A stretch of DNA of 64,000 bases from Paramecium sonneborni (GCA_905182985.1 CAJJDN010000051.1:319650-383649), one strand, 5' to 3'. Numbered from the stretch's first letter, positions 50,934 to 63,674 are shown. Notes: generated by a model from the letters alone, not told the origin. Translations and numbers: made by a program.

Positions 50934-52517
50934 ATAATATTAATAAAAATCAATTTTGACTTTATTAACTTTATCTTAGAATTTTCTTAAGTTTTTTTTT
51001 CATTTTATCTAATACCGTTTGAAATTAATTAATACAATTAAACTACTTATATATTAAATACTTAATTTTAGATTATCTTCATTTTTAGATATTATTTTAT
51101 AGTACCAACTGATCTTTTAGTTTAATGAATTAATTAGCATTAATTAAACGAATTAAATATTTTTGTACTATTAATGTATTTTTTTGAAATTAAAATACAA
51201 TCTTAATATTAAATAATGGGATGTTCAATAAATAAGAATAAAATGACAAATTCTACTACCTTTACTAATAAAACAAATGACAATTTTGAGCAATATCTCA
51301 AAAGTGTAGGCTCCATAGTAGAANNNNNNNNNNNNNNNNNNNNNNNNNNNNNNNNNNNNNNNNNNNNNNNNNNNNNNNNNTGTATGTATGTAGATTCAAA
51401 AAATCATTCTCCAAATATTTTATTATATTTCCATGCAAATTGTGAAGATATTACTCAATCATATGATTTTCTCATTCAACTCAGAGATAATTTATAAGTA
51501 TTTTCTTTATATTAATTTCTAGATATCAGCAATAGCAATGGAATATCCTGGTTATAGTAAATATAAAAATGAACAACCTAATGCTGAATTTATTTTGAAA
51601 GATGCTGAATATGTTTACAATTATTTAACTAAAAGATTAGGTTACAATGAAAACCGTATTATTATCTTTGGTAGAAGCATTGGTAGTGGACCTGCTACTT
51701 ATTTAGCTAGTAAATATAAACCAGCATGTCTTGCTTTGATGTCTCCATTTACTTCATTAAAAGCTGCTGTCAGAGATTATGTAGGATCATGGGCTTAATA
51801 TCTTATCAGATAAAGATTCGATAATTTAGAGTAAATTAAAAAAGTCAAGATTCCTACTTTTATCTTGCATGGTAAAGCAGACAATATTATTCCATATTCT
51901 TAAGCTTAAGAATTATATAGTATTTATTTTATTACTATTTAGAAAATTGTTAATCTAGTTAATGTCTTATACATTTAGCTAATGATATGGATCATATTAG
52001 CTATAAATTATATAAAGATTTAATAAACCCATTTACTGAATTCTTATTATAAATCAAATATTATCAGAACTGTTCTTAAGCACCAAAGTTACCTACTGTT
52101 CTATTTTATGATCCTAAATTTGAGTGAATAATATTAATAAAAATCAATTTTGACTTTATTAACTTTATCTTAGAATTTTCTTAAGTTTTTTTTTCATTTT
52201 ATCTAATACCGTTTGAAATTAATTAATACAATTAAACTACTTATATATTAAATACTTAATTTTAGATTATCTTCATTTTTAGATATTATTTTATAGTACC
52301 AACTGATCTTTTAGTTTAATGAATTAATTAGCATTAATTAAACGAATTAAATATTTTTGTACTATTAATGTATTTTTTTGAAATTAAAATACAATCTTAA
52401 TATTAAATAATGGGATGTTCAATAAATAAGAATAAAATGACAAATTCTACTACCTTTACTAATAAAACAAATGACAATTTTGAGCAATATCTCAAAAGTG
52501 TAGGCTCCATAGTAGAA
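50187..52517. repeat. 1,137-bp direct repeat across a 57-N gap (assembly artefact)
   Basis: Bases 50187-51323 recur at 51381-52517 with offset 1,194; the N run is 51324-51380. The copy starts inside the ABHD17-like exon and ends inside the small MGCSIN gene, so each gene appears once whole and once cut. The hydrolase is complete at 49573, and the small gene is complete at 52410. The apparent fused ORF at 51216-51497 bridges the Ns and is not a real protein. An uncollapsed contig overlap explains everything. Confidence 0.85.
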
Positions 52518-52643
52518 TCTTAAGAGATTAGAAAAGCCAAACTCTCATATTAAATATAAAAAAATCCTATAATATTAAGGAGACAGAACAAATCCAAACA
52601 GAAACTTGATGAAATAGATTAGGAGAAGTTATTTGTAAATTGA
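52410..52643 (+). CDS. Small protein with MGC acylation-type start
   Basis: Intronless; ATG 52410, TGA 52641-52643, 77 aa. It begins MGCSINKNK, a dual-acylation context, followed by a Thr/Asn-rich stretch and a basic helix (ILRRQNKSKQKL). The first 36 codons also occur at 51216-51323 before the N gap, as part of the artefactual repeat. Function unknown. It resembles the small MGCS-start protein at 31632 only in its first residues. Confidence 0.6.
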
Positions 52644-52699
52644 AATCATATCTTTGTTTTGAATTAAGTATAATATAAACAATGAATTTATTCACAATT

Positions 52700-53714
52700 T
52701 CAATATATTGAATAGTATGAAGTAATATTTTCTTTAGCTAATTCGTATGCATAGAATCCAATAGCATTTGCATAAAAAGATCTCAAAATACATACAGAGT
52801 ATCCTTTCCAAATTGATCTAAGACCTTCTGATATAATTTTTTTTTTTAAACAATCCAGAAAACCCCCATCATAAAATCTAACTTTATAAATTCCTTAATC
52901 TGTTGGTTTTTAACATTATAAAATTGTTTTTATGGTCTAAATGTATTTAATAAATTTAAATACATCTTAAGGATAGCCTATTGTCCAACAAGAAACTCCA
53001 GCTAATCCTCCTGAAATCAAAAGATTAGCTGTTGATGGTTCAGATCTTTAGGATAGAGTACATAAGAAATCTTTTATCAATTCATATACAGCAAACTATG
53101 CAGAATAACCAAGTATTTCTCTTTATTAAGTTGCACACATTCCACGAAACAAAGATTTAAATCCCTCCTTCTTATAAATCTAATTAATTGGTTATTTAAA
53201 AAAATACTTATGAGATGCAGTCAATAGGATTTTTGTATATTTTTTCAGTTGATTGCATTTGTAATTTACACTTAGTCAACTCTATTGGACATGAAAAAAA
53301 AGCAGCTGAACTACCTGCAATACTTCCACAAAAGGCACTATTAATAATCTTAAGAGATATTACGTTTAAAAATATGTTAGTTATTTGTTCGAATTTCCTA
53401 TAAAAAAAGATTTCCAAAATTCATAGACAGAAAATACAATAGCATTAGTAATTGGTATGGAAAGTATAGGGAAAGACATTCCTTTATAGAACCCTTTTGT
53501 TCCTTCATTTTAAAGAATATTCTTTAAAGTTGACAGTACTCCATCATTTGACATTTACATTCTAACTTTAACAGTGTCTAATGGATGACTTGATATACAA
53601 TTAGCTCTATTAAGAGTAATTAATAGTCAAATACATTCCACTAACTGATCCAGCTGCTAAATCAATAGAGATTTGTAATCTATTTTCATATGTCCATTGA
53701 ATAAAATCAGACAT
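52700..53714 (-). CDS. Mitochondrial carrier family protein
   Basis: ATG 53714, TGA 52700-52702, introns 53607-53634, 53338-53363, 53180-53207 and 52937-52963, 301 aa, the standard length. Three tandem ~100-residue repeats each carry the P-x-[DE]-x-x-[KR] motif: HPLDTVKVRM, CPIELTKCKLQM and YPQDTIKTILQC, followed by GFYKGM, SLFRGM and SIWKGY. Six hydrophobic segments fit the inner-membrane fold. The second repeat's Glu-Leu-Thr-Lys and the GTKGFYKGMSFPI block resemble the carnitine/ornithine carrier subgroup; the substrate is not certain. All four introns are needed to link the repeats. Confidence 0.93.
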
Positions 53715-53823
53715 TTATTTTAAAAAAGTATTATTTGACGATCAATTTAAGTAATAGCAACATTTCATACGTCACTATAAATTAATCTTATAAATCATAT
53801 TACTTATTTCTATAAATAAATAT

Positions 53824-54339
53824 ATGATAAAGTTAACTAATTATTCGATTAACTCAATAAGAACAATTACGTATTATTAATTTTCAAAGAGGAATTAATA
53901 TAAAATATATATTGGTAATGATCATGCTGGTTTTGAGTATAAAAACATAATATATGATCATCTCAAATAGAAAGAATATAACATAATAAATAAAGGAACT
54001 GACATTAAATAAAGTTGTGATTATAATGAGATTGCAACAGAATTATGTTAAGAAATTCTAAAAAATAAGTGTTTAGGAATTCTAATATGTGGAAGTGGAG
54101 TTGGAATGTCAATGATGGCTAATAAAATAAAAGGAATAAGATGTGCATAAATAAATGATAATAATTCTGCTAAATAAGCAGGTCAAATTGGCTGCAACGT
54201 AATATCATTAGGATAAAGAATAATTAGAATAGAAGAAGCTATACAAATTGTGGAAACCTTTTTGAATTAAAACTAAAATTTACATCCAGAAATCAATGAA
54301 ATTATATCTTAATTTGAGAATGAAAATTTTAGAATATGA
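53824..54339 (+). CDS. rpiB: Ribose-5-phosphate isomerase B
   Basis: Intronless; ATG 53824, TGA 54337-54339, 171 aa. RpiB interconverts ribose-5-P and ribulose-5-P. Family blocks: KIYIGNDHAGFEYK, NKGTD, DYNEIATELCQEI, GILICGSGVGMSMMANKIKG (the phosphate-binding glycine loop), IRCAQINDNNSAKQ and NVISLGQRI. About 27 residues precede the fold (IKLTNYSINSIRTITYYQFS); they are basic with no acidic residue and could be a mitochondrial presequence. The first ATG in frame is 53824. RpiB is mainly bacterial and also occurs in some protists and fungi, so old lateral transfer is possible. Confidence 0.93.
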
Positions 54340-54417
54340 GATGATCAACATATATATTATATTGAGAATATTGTATTTGTATATTATTACTTTCATCTCT
54401 TAGATAATTTACATTAC

Positions 54418-56169
54418 TCATTTAATATATATTAAATAACAGATATGCAGCCTCTAAAATCTCCACTGATCTTAACGACTGCTTCTTATCCTATATCCTA
54501 TTAATAAATAATATAATAATAATACTGAAGGCAAAGTCTTTATCTTAACATTTAAATCTGAACAAAATCGAACTAATTATTTATGCATTTATTGAATTAT
54601 AGATTACTTAACAATAATTTTAGTCTTAAGCACTTATTATTTAGGTTTGTGCTTACTAGAACTTAAATATATATTAATATTAAATACCTCGATGATCTAG
54701 ATCTTTTTAAATATTTTTATCTTTTATTTGAGGATCTTGATCTTTGTCTTCTGTTTGAATCTGATGATGATGATTAATGTCTAATTTATTAATTCTATCA
54801 CAATCACCTCTTTTGTTTCATGTCCTATATCTACACTGAGTTTTTGTATTATTATGCAAAGTTTTCATTTATGTACTTTCCACTTTCAAGGATCTTATTA
54901 ATTATTTATATACTGGGCCTCCATTTTTAAAACATTCTATCTATTCCAAAATCAATATTGTTGCTTCCTACTTATTTTCCATTGATCCTGACACTTATAC
55001 TAAACAATCTAAAATTCCTTAACATTGTAACCTTAAACGATATCACTATCATCCTTATCTGAAAGTACTTTTATCTATGCTCCTCTAGCTTTATTGGCTA
55101 ATTCTTTTATCTAACATCCTTCTATTTTATCAAATTTATTTAATCTTTACTTGCTCCTATTAATTTAGATGCAAAATTAGAAGGCATAACTATTCTTATA
55201 TCAAATTCATTCTTTTTGAATTACTAAGTTACTTTCTTTATTATATTTGATATCGCCTCTTAAACATTAAATAATGTTCCATCTATTTATAAAATTCCTT
55301 CATCCTTTCTCAATTTGTTTTTCTATCTATCACATATATTATACTTTTATTTTTATATCATTTATTCCTTTCCCCTTCAATCTTACTGAATACTTTTTCT
55401 CTAACTCTCTATTCTTTAATATATATTCTATTATCACACTCAAAAAAGCAAATTTGGCCTCTAATATTAATTAACAATACTTTTGTCATTACTCTTTTTG
55501 GATCCAAAGGCTCAGCTTTTTTAGCATAATCTTCATTTGAAATTCCTCTTTCCTATAATTACTTAATAATCAACTTAAATGCATTAAATATGCGAGAAGA
55601 TTCACCTATAATAATATTATTATGCAAATATTTTACCAAGAATTGTTACTGTTCTTAATTAGAATTCATAAATTGGTTAATTAACTACTAAATGAGCTTT
55701 AGTTTCTAATTTAATGGATTCTATTTATTTTCCCTAAGTTCCTATTACAGTTGAGACAGTCCCTATATAATTATTTTATTTTACCTTCTGGAATCAGCAT
55801 AAATATTTCTAATTTTTGTTTGTTTCTTTGTTCTATTAATTATAATATTTTATTGACTGCATCACATCTTGCATTTAATTTATTTTCATCATGATCTATT
55901 ATAGAAAATGCTGTTCCATCCAAACCTGGGATTTGATTCTATGGATTAAGTTTTATTGTTTAAATATTATATAAGCACTAAAATGTTATATTTAAATTAA
56001 TTACTCTAACATCCTCTAAAATTGATTTTAAATCTTCTTAAGTGATAAATCTCTTTTCAATAAAAAAATCAATAGAAAATTAATTCAAACCTTTCTAATC
56101 CTACTAATGAGAAAGTGATTGAGAGGATTGACCTGATAATCCCTAATCAAAACCTCGATCTTAAGACAT
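54418..56169 (-). CDS. KH-domain RNA-binding protein with SR-rich tail
   Basis: ATG 56169. My model has nine introns and ends at TGA 54418-54420, 509 aa; a shorter 398-aa form would stop at 54804-54806. KH motifs with GxxG loops are clear: VIGTQGKQIESIKLETKAHL and KLIGAKGCQIKELANKARGA, then VQVSGSMENKQEATILIL. After GGP comes a region that in the same frame continues as an SR tail (RRQRSRSSNKRQKYLKRSRS). To reach it, a 27-nt intron with a GTG donor and two in-frame TGAs must be removed; another intron uses GTT. Confirmed introns include 55763-55784. The role is likely pre-mRNA or mRNA binding, like PCBP/hnRNP K. The KH calls are firm, the 3' end is not. Confidence 0.7.
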
Positions 56170-56282
56170 TTAATTATATTATTTATATTATTCAAATTAG
56201 AATCTCTATATTGATTTTTTATGAAAATTGCTTCATACTACAAATATTACACAATTATTAATATAATATATATAATATATTA

Positions 56283-58986
56283 ATGTTTGAAAAGCTTGGC
56301 TCTAAATTAACTTCTAGAACATTTGTTGGAAATTCAAATAACAAAAATGATGGTTGTGAATTATGCAACTAAACTTTTGATTGGTATTAACTATTTATTA
56401 AAATTATCAAAGGAAACATAAATAACATTAATGTAAAAGGTGTTTAAGGCATGTATGTTACAATTGTGGTCCTGATAAAGCTATCATTCCATCTCATGAT
56501 TTAAAAACTCCTCATAGAATTTGTAAGAATTGTAAAGATGATTCAAAACATCAAACTTAGTTGATGGATGTAGAAAAATGCAAGTTTGGATAATTATCAG
56601 GAATTGGAAAAAGATGGGCTTTTTTGGCTTAAGGAGATGAGTATTAATTTATTAATTTTTAGTTTCTAAATTGAAAAGTCTTAAGAAGAATACTAAAAAT
56701 CCTTATCAAAAATTTTAAAAAATTCCAGCAATGAAATAAAATAATAAATTTCAGCTAATCTATATAGATTTTTTAAGGAGGTATTTTTATTGATTCTAAA
56801 TTATTTTAGAATAAAAAAAGTTTAAATTATTCTTTATATGATTGGAATTATAAAATATCTTAAGGAGAATAAGAGAGTTAATTATAGCAAAAGATATCTA
56901 ATGTCTTACATTGTTTTTTTACTACAAATCCTGTTAAATTAACTAGAAATCTAGTTTTTATAACTACATATATCTTATATTTTTGTGATGAAGCTATAAC
57001 TTTAATATTGTTATCATTTTTACATTAAAAAGTACTACCTTCAAGATTTCAATATCATAAATTAGATGCAGAAGAAAACAAACCTATTGAATAAGAAGTT
57101 AAATTTTTAATGGATTGCATGGTAGAATAATCAAATTCAACTCTTGATCCTCTAATTAAACCTAAAATAAAGGAATTTTTAGATGCATATTCAACTGATA
57201 TTCTAATAAATTTTATGTTTAATCACATTGAATTTTATGTTGGATATTTTCTCTTCAATTAATTACTTATTAATAGAGATGTAATTATTTCATCTACTTA
57301 ATATAGTTTTCTATTTATGAAAAATTCTTAGCTAATATATGTTTATAAGCACAAAAGGCTATTGTAGAAGCTTAAATTGATGAAATACCACTTTATATAA
57401 TGAAGAACATATAATTAGAATAGCTTACAACATTCTTATAATTTGAAGATCAATAGAAAAGAAAACATAGAACTAGTTTAACAAGTAAAGATTAATTAAG
57501 CTAATAATCATAATTAATTATTTAATAATAATAATAGTCATAAAAAGAGAAAGAATAATAAAGAAATTCAATCAATAATAGTTCAATAGAATAATTATTA
57601 GATTTATTTATTGGATTAGTGAAAGATATTTCAGATTCGAAAATAGAATCCTATATAATGAATGAAAAATATGATTCAAATAAGAGTTAAATTTAAGAAT
57701 TATATTAAGCAATTAAAAAATAAAAAGAAGAGTTGATAAATTTGAAAAACGCCGCTATTACTTATGGAAAAATAGATTAGGATACAGAATCTGATTTTTA
57801 TAATTCTAGAATATCAAGAAGTTCAATAAAATCAGAAAATGCCGATAAAGCATTTAATTAAAGAGAATTAAATGAAAAAAATACTTAAATTAGTGAGCTG
57901 GAAGATAAAATTAAAAATTAATAAAAATTAATTTAAAAATAAATTGAGCAACAATAATAAATGGAAATAGATAATTTCACATCTGTAAGTAATTTAAAGG
58001 CTCAATTATAAAACTAATAAAATAGTTAGCTATTTAAAAAAGAAAAAGAAGAAAAAGAAGAAATAATAGTGAAATTGTTTGAATAAAAAGAAGAAAACTA
58101 CAAGAATCAAATCTCTGAATTGCATTCAGAAAATAGTAATTTAAAGTTTTAAATTAATAAATTATAAATTCAATTATAATAGGTTTAGAAAAGTAAAATT
58201 GAATTTGAAAGCTAACTTAAAGAAAAGATTAATAGTTAATATGAATAGGAGATATTAAAATTAACAGAGGAAAGAGTGTCATTATTAAAAAAGACAAGTT
58301 TTTTATAACAATAAATTTTGAATTCTAATATAAAATAGGAAGAAAGAGATAAAGAAATTTTAGAGCTTAAGTAATAATTTGAAGAATAAAAAAAAAATGC
58401 AGATGAAATGAGTTAATTATGTGCAAGAAAAAATGAATAAACAGAAAAATTAAATAAACATATAGATGAGTTAAATATTCAAATTTTGGGTTTGAAGAGA
58501 AAAGATTTTGATTAAAACTTTAATTAAGTTCAGGTTTAAAACAATATTACAAAAGAATTATAAGAGAACAATATATAAATAAGAAACAGTCTTCTTTAAA
58601 AAGAAAAAGAATTATTTAATTTGAAACAAAAGTTTGTAGAAGTGAATTAATTGAAAATTGAATATTTTGATAAAATGTAGAATTATGAAAGAATTAATAA
58701 AGAAATTAATTAAACCCTAAAATTGTATGAAGAAAAGGAAATTCATTAATTAAAATCTTTTTATGAAGAAAAAATCTAATTATTAGAATAAACTTAGGAA
58801 GAATAAATGAATAGGTTGTTATCATAATATTAGTAAAATTAACCAAAAGAGTAAGAGTAGAAAATGACACAATAATAATAAACTTTTAGAGATAATAATT
58901 AACCAATTCAATAATAATAATAAATAAGTGATGAGCAATCAGGAGAATAAAGTAATGGATAAGTTGATGATTGCTTAATATTTTGA
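56283..58986 (+). CDS. FYVE-finger protein with TBC-like and coiled-coil regions
   Basis: ATG 56283, TGA 58984-58986, introns 56384-56412, 56641-56662, 56781-56809 and 57281-57306, 865 aa. A FYVE-type zinc finger spans residues ~23-75: CELCNQTFDWKHKQHQCKRC, LRHVCYNC, HRICKNC, with the R/K-rich H-x-C core. Residues ~170-340 are hydrophobic helical and faintly TBC-like (VKLTRNLVFITTYILYFCDE, LHQKVLPSRFQYHK). From ~390 to the end it is a long Glu/Gln coiled coil with polyQ runs. FYVE fingers bind PI3P on endosomes; the layout resembles endosomal tethers or Rab regulators. The TBC call is weak because the catalytic Arg and Gln fingers are not evident. Confidence 0.82.
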
Positions 58987-59014
58987 GATTATAGGTTATA
59001 TTATTAAATACATT

Positions 59015-59400
59015 TCATTACAATTTTTTGTATTCAGGATTTTCTTATAACATTAATTTATAAAATTATTCTTATAATTAATATGCTTTTTTTCTTGATT
59101 AGTCTTCACATCCTTAAAGACATTTAGAATCTTCATAACATTTTCCTTGACAATCTTTATCATCGATTTCAATTTGATTGAATCTATTTCTAAGAGTATT
59201 CGAATTCATATTCATTCTAGTATTTAAATCTTCAATGCATTATTAATATTTTAGTGGATCCTCATAATTATTTTTGTAACAAAGAATTTTGCGTTCTAAT
59301 TATTGTTTCTAATAATAATAAATTAATGTACTTGATAAAGATTATAATGTTGATTATACTTTTCTTTAAGTTCATTTGATATATTCGTATAATATTCCAT
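59015..59400 (-). CDS. Small Cys-rich protein, unknown
   Basis: ATG 59400, TGA 59015-59017, one 23-nt intron (59309-59331), 120 aa. A paired CX3C motif, CQGKCYEDSKCLQGC, lies in a charged helical context, with two more Cys upstream (LCYKNN, QQCIED). The twin CX3C suggests an oxidatively folded or metal-binding mitochondrial intermembrane protein, although spacing is tighter than in small Tims. Its stop lies 28 bp from the converging FYVE gene and its start 15 bp from the divergent sorting-nexin gene. Confidence 0.75.
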
Positions 59401-59415
59401 TTTTAAATATATTTA

Positions 59416-61182
59416 ATGAATTAATAAAACAATAGTGACGAAGTTTAACTTAAAGAAATGTTATTAAAGACAGAAATACTTGATAAAGGATATGATAGTG
59501 AAAATTTTATAAATTTTATGGAGCTATAGAAGGAGAATGGTAACTCAATTAATATAAATTTTCTATTAGGTGGTTAAGATATTGACATGTGGACATATCA
59601 GGAACTAACTTAAGCAATTAATTAATTTTAATAGTTAAATTAGCCATAATAAGATGAATAGTTGCAAAATATTGTTTCAGACAAATAATTAGATTTAGAT
59701 GATAAAAAATTGTAAAATATAGAACAAGAAGAATAAAATTAGAATTTAACAATTTAAATTTAAAAGAAGGATTAATAATAATCAATTTGTGGAGAGGATA
59801 AAAATAAGGATACTGATATAAAATCAAATTTGTCTAAAATTCATTTATGCAAGATTTAAGATAAAAAAGAACAATTATAATCAAATGATATTTCTGTTTA
59901 TATTTCAAAATATTAGAGAATAGCTGGAGGTATTTTCACATCATCATATTATTCATATACTGTTTAAACAGATCCAATTGGATGGATTGTTTAAAGGAGA
60001 TATAGTGATTTTTTATGGTTAAGAGAATTATTATGTAAAATATATCCAGGAAGAAATGTATTTTTAAATTATTAAATTAGATTGCTCCATTACCTAAAAA
60101 ATCTGTTCTTAAGAATGAAAAAGAATTATATCTTTAAAAACGTAAGAAATTTTTAGAAGTAAAAAATTCATTTTAACTAGAATTTCTTAAAAACTGTATT
60201 AAAATGTGAATTACTTAGACATGATAAATGGTTTTTTGCATTTCTATCATCAAAAGAAGAAAAGGATTTCAAATAAATTTAAAAATTGAGTGCTTAAATA
60301 TAAAGAGTCACAAAATTAGAATAAATAATCTCTATAGATGGAAAAATTCAATTAGAAATTAATGGAAATCTAAATTCTCACAATATAGAAGCTACTTAAT
60401 TAGTAAATTCTGTGGATATTTGTTATAAAAAACTAAGAAGAGAATCAAAATAATTATTGCTTGATTTTGATTAATTATCAAATACTATCTTCAATATGGG
60501 TTAAACTTGTGCAGATCTTTATTAATTATCAAATAAGTTTAATTAATCTATCCCTTAAGGTAAGATATCTCAATTAGATATATTATATATATCAATGAAC
60601 AATATGTTAGTTTAATGGGGTAATAATTTGACATCTCAAATTAAAATTGTATAGGAAGAATTGTGTTATTTTTTTAAATTTCATCATCATTAAATTTTGG
60701 TATTAAAAGAAGTAATGTATTTCATTTATTCTAGTTTATGAAATAAAAAGATTAAGCTTAATAAGAGTATGAAAAATTCAAATCTCGATTGGAACAAAAG
60801 AAAAATAAATTATTTACGACGTAAGATTTTAATAGATGGGAAATCCCAGCTGTTTAACTTAAAGCCTTATAAGATGAAAATCTAACTTAAAATAAAGAAA
60901 TAAGTTTTTAAATTATGCTACCATAAGAGACTACAGTTTAAGAAGATTTAAAAAATATTTATGCCTATTTTAATAGTTCATCATATATAGAAATCACTAA
61001 ACATTTTGAGAATACAGTGTCTGAATTCTCAAATCATTTTACAAAATTTTGTAGTCTATAAAAAGAATAGATAGCAGAAGTAAACATTATAAATAAATTA
61101 GTAAAAACTAGTTTGGGATCAAAGTATTGTAAATTTAACTAATTTGTAATTTCCAAAAGAACTAATTAAAAAAACTACTTGA
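59416..61182 (+). CDS. Sorting nexin (PX domain, BAR-like C-terminus)
   Basis: ATG 59416, TGA 61180-61182, introns 60058-60080, 60159-60180, 60712-60734 and 61080-61101, 558 aa. The first ~155 residues are Gln-rich. The PX domain (~158-270) shows VYISKYQRIAGGIFTSSYY, the PI3P-binding RRYSDFLWLRELL, YPGRN, IAPLPKKS and KKFLEFLKTVLKCELL. A ~270-residue helical C-terminus, ending EQKLVWDQSIVNLTNLQ, matches SNX-BAR layout. Such proteins bind PI3P and tubulate endosomes, some with retromer. The exact paralogue (SNX1/2/5/Vps5) cannot be fixed. The first intron lies at the end of RN|IAPLP, in the PX domain. Confidence 0.9.
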
Positions 61183-61239
61183 TTATCGCAAATAAAATTT
61201 GAATTTGCGTAAATATATATAATAAATATTATTTTTTAT

Positions 61240-62222
61240 ATGAATTCAGATGTAAAAGAAAGAAAAACAATTTTTTTTTAGGCTAAATCCGTAGTTCGAG
61301 ATAAAAAGGAGAAAATTAAGTTGGAAAAGAAAGATATAATGTAAAGAGTTGATAATTTATTTGGGTAGGTAAGTTATATATATTATTAAAATATAAGATA
61401 GAACAAAACCGAACAAAAGAGTAAGAAATTGATAAAGTGTTTCCAATAATTGATAACATTTAGAGAAGATAATTTTAGTATTCAAAATATAGAACAGAAG
61501 TATTAAGTAATTCATGTAATAAAGATAATTTGGTTTTAACAAAAGTGTTGAGTTCAATGCCTCTTTATAAATAAGAAAAGATATATGAAATGAAAAAATA
61601 AGGATTAAAAGAGTATTTAGAAAAATAATTCAATAATACCAAAAATTTAAGACCTTAATAGTTGATAAAAAAAAAAGATTCTCAAATAGATGAATAATCT
61701 AAAATAATAAATGAATATAAATAATTAGATACGTCTTTAATTTAAAGTGATTCAGAAATTTAAATAAAAGGTGGATTAAGAATGAGAAGTCCAGATGAAA
61801 CAATAACATTTTTGAAAAATCATTTTGGAGTAATAGTTCGATCACCTTAAAAATCTAAATTAAAAAGTCGGAGAGAATTAGAGTAAGAAGAAAATTAAAT
61901 GGAGAGAGATAGAAGAAAAATCTATGATGTTAAGGATAAATTAGAAGTATATTATACAACATTGGAAGGAAGTAATAATTAGAATAAAAGAAGATTAGAA
62001 GATCAATAGCAATTATTAAATATATCACAAATTTTAGATTATTCAAAATCAAGTGATGTTACACCTATGAATGATAAAGAAGGAAGGAACAGTATTTTTA
62101 ATCGAAATTAATATTATGTTGATCATTATAATAATATAAAGTTAGGAAATAGTAATACAAAAGATATAAAAATGAGAAGTACATTTTATAAGAGTCACAT
62201 AGCTAATGAATTTAATGAATGA
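61240..62222 (+). CDS. Unrecognised Lys/Glu-rich protein
   Basis: ATG 61240, TGA 62220-62222, intron 61369-61397 (29 nt), 317 aa. A 30-nt GTA...TTTTTTTTTAG stretch at 61252-61281 is very probably a second intron; being a multiple of three it leaves the frame unchanged and would shorten the protein by ten residues. The protein is hydrophilic and basic, with helical runs (RELEQEENQMERDRRKIYDV) and no motif I know. It is followed after 65 bp by the second TTLL gene on the same strand. Confidence 0.75.
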
Positions 62223-62287
62223 TTATAAGATATTCAATTTTATTTCTCTTTAAGTCAAAATTGGTATAAAATAATAATTATTATTAT

Positions 62288-63622
62288 ATGAAAAGTCAAT
62301 AATTTTCGAGCACTTAAGATTTGCGAGCAACTTTAACAACTCTCAAAAGATAGACTTTTTTTTATGTAGGAGATGGTAACAATGGAGATTTAGTGAGATA
62401 AATTCTATCCAAAAGACCTAATTTTTAAGAATAGAGAACTCCTTTCAAGTAATATATATATCATATTAGCGCTCATTTAATATGGAAACAAAGCAATAAA
62501 TATTTTAATTATTTTTAATTGGGATAATTAAAGAGTAAAAAAGTTACCATCAATCATTTAGAACATCATTATGTGATAACAAATAAGAATAACTTATTTC
62601 ATACTCTAGAAAATTATTGCAATGTAAATTAGAATTTGATTCAGTGTAGAAAACCAAGTTAAATATAGATTATTTAGTTCCTAAGACATTTATTATAAAT
62701 TTAGACTCAGGACATGTTTAAACAGACTTAATGAAATTTTTAGAATATTTTACTTAATGCAGTAAATAATCATTAAACATTTGGTTAATGAAACCACCGG
62801 ATTTAAATAGAGGAAATGGAATTAAATTATTTAATGATTTGGATTAATTTGTTGAATTAATGGAAAATCTTAATAAAAAGATTCAGACTTCAGTTAAATA
62901 ATAAAAGTCCATTTCATTAACTCTAGATAATAAAAGAAAAATTAAATTAACAATTGATGATTAAGATAAACAAATAGTACTTTAAAAATATCTTGAAACT
63001 CCATTATTATACAACTAACGTAAATTTGATATCAGAGTTTGGGTTTTAATTGATCATAAATTAAATTATTATTTCTTTCGTGAGGGTTATTTTAGATTGG
63101 CAACAGAAAGATTTGATATAAGTAATATTCGTAATCTCTATATTCATTTAACAAATAATGCGATATAAAAACATCATCCATATTATGGAAAATACGAAAT
63201 TGGTAATTAAATTAGTTTTAGTGAAATGTAACGTTATTTAAAATTTTAAAAACCTTAATTAAATACAATAATTTAAGAAATGAAAAAAATAGTTAAATTA
63301 ACTATAGAATCAGGATATCATAAATTAAATGAATGCAGAAAGAATTTTTAGTTTGAAATTCTTGGTTATGATTTTATGATTGATAGAGATGGACATGTTT
63401 GGTTAATAGAAGTTAATACAAATCCATGTATTGAAGAGAGTAGTCCTCTGTTAAAATAATTGATACCAAGAATGCTTAGTAATTAAATGATCTAAAGTAG
63501 ATGATGCATTTAAGTTAACAATAGATTAAATATATGATACTGATTAATAAACATAGACATACCCAGTGAATGGATATAAATGTGAGGAGAATTTGTGGGA
63601 TAAATTAGGAATAATTTAATGA
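62288..63622 (+). CDS. Tubulin-tyrosine-ligase-like enzyme (TTLL), second
   Basis: ATG 62288, TGA 63620-63622, introns 62449-62469, 62624-62649 and 63479-63500, 421 aa. TTL-domain landmarks: WLMKPPDLNRGNGIKLF, the ATP-binding loop; QKYLETPLLYNQRKFDIRVW; REGYFRLATERF; LYIHLTNNAIQK; FEILGYDFMIDRDGHVWLIE; VNTNPCIEESSPLL. These fit a glutamylase/glycylase-type TTLL with the catalytic ATP-grasp residues (Lys, Glu, Asn) present. The N-terminal 90 residues are short, so it is more compact than the TTLL at 6424. The third intron sits right after IPRML. It modifies tubulin tails, probably in cilia. Confidence 0.93.
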
Positions 63623-63674
63623 TATTAATATTATTTATATTATGTTTTAAAGCTAATAAATCATAATAAAAATA

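Noticed and set aside
51216..51497. ORF reading through the N gap (small MGCSIN protein fused to hydrolase)
   Set aside because: It joins two unrelated genes across 57 Ns; both genes are complete at other positions in the window.
57500..58960. TAATAA-rich stretches resembling microsatellites
   Set aside because: They are in-frame Gln codons of the FYVE/coiled-coil gene, not independent repeats.
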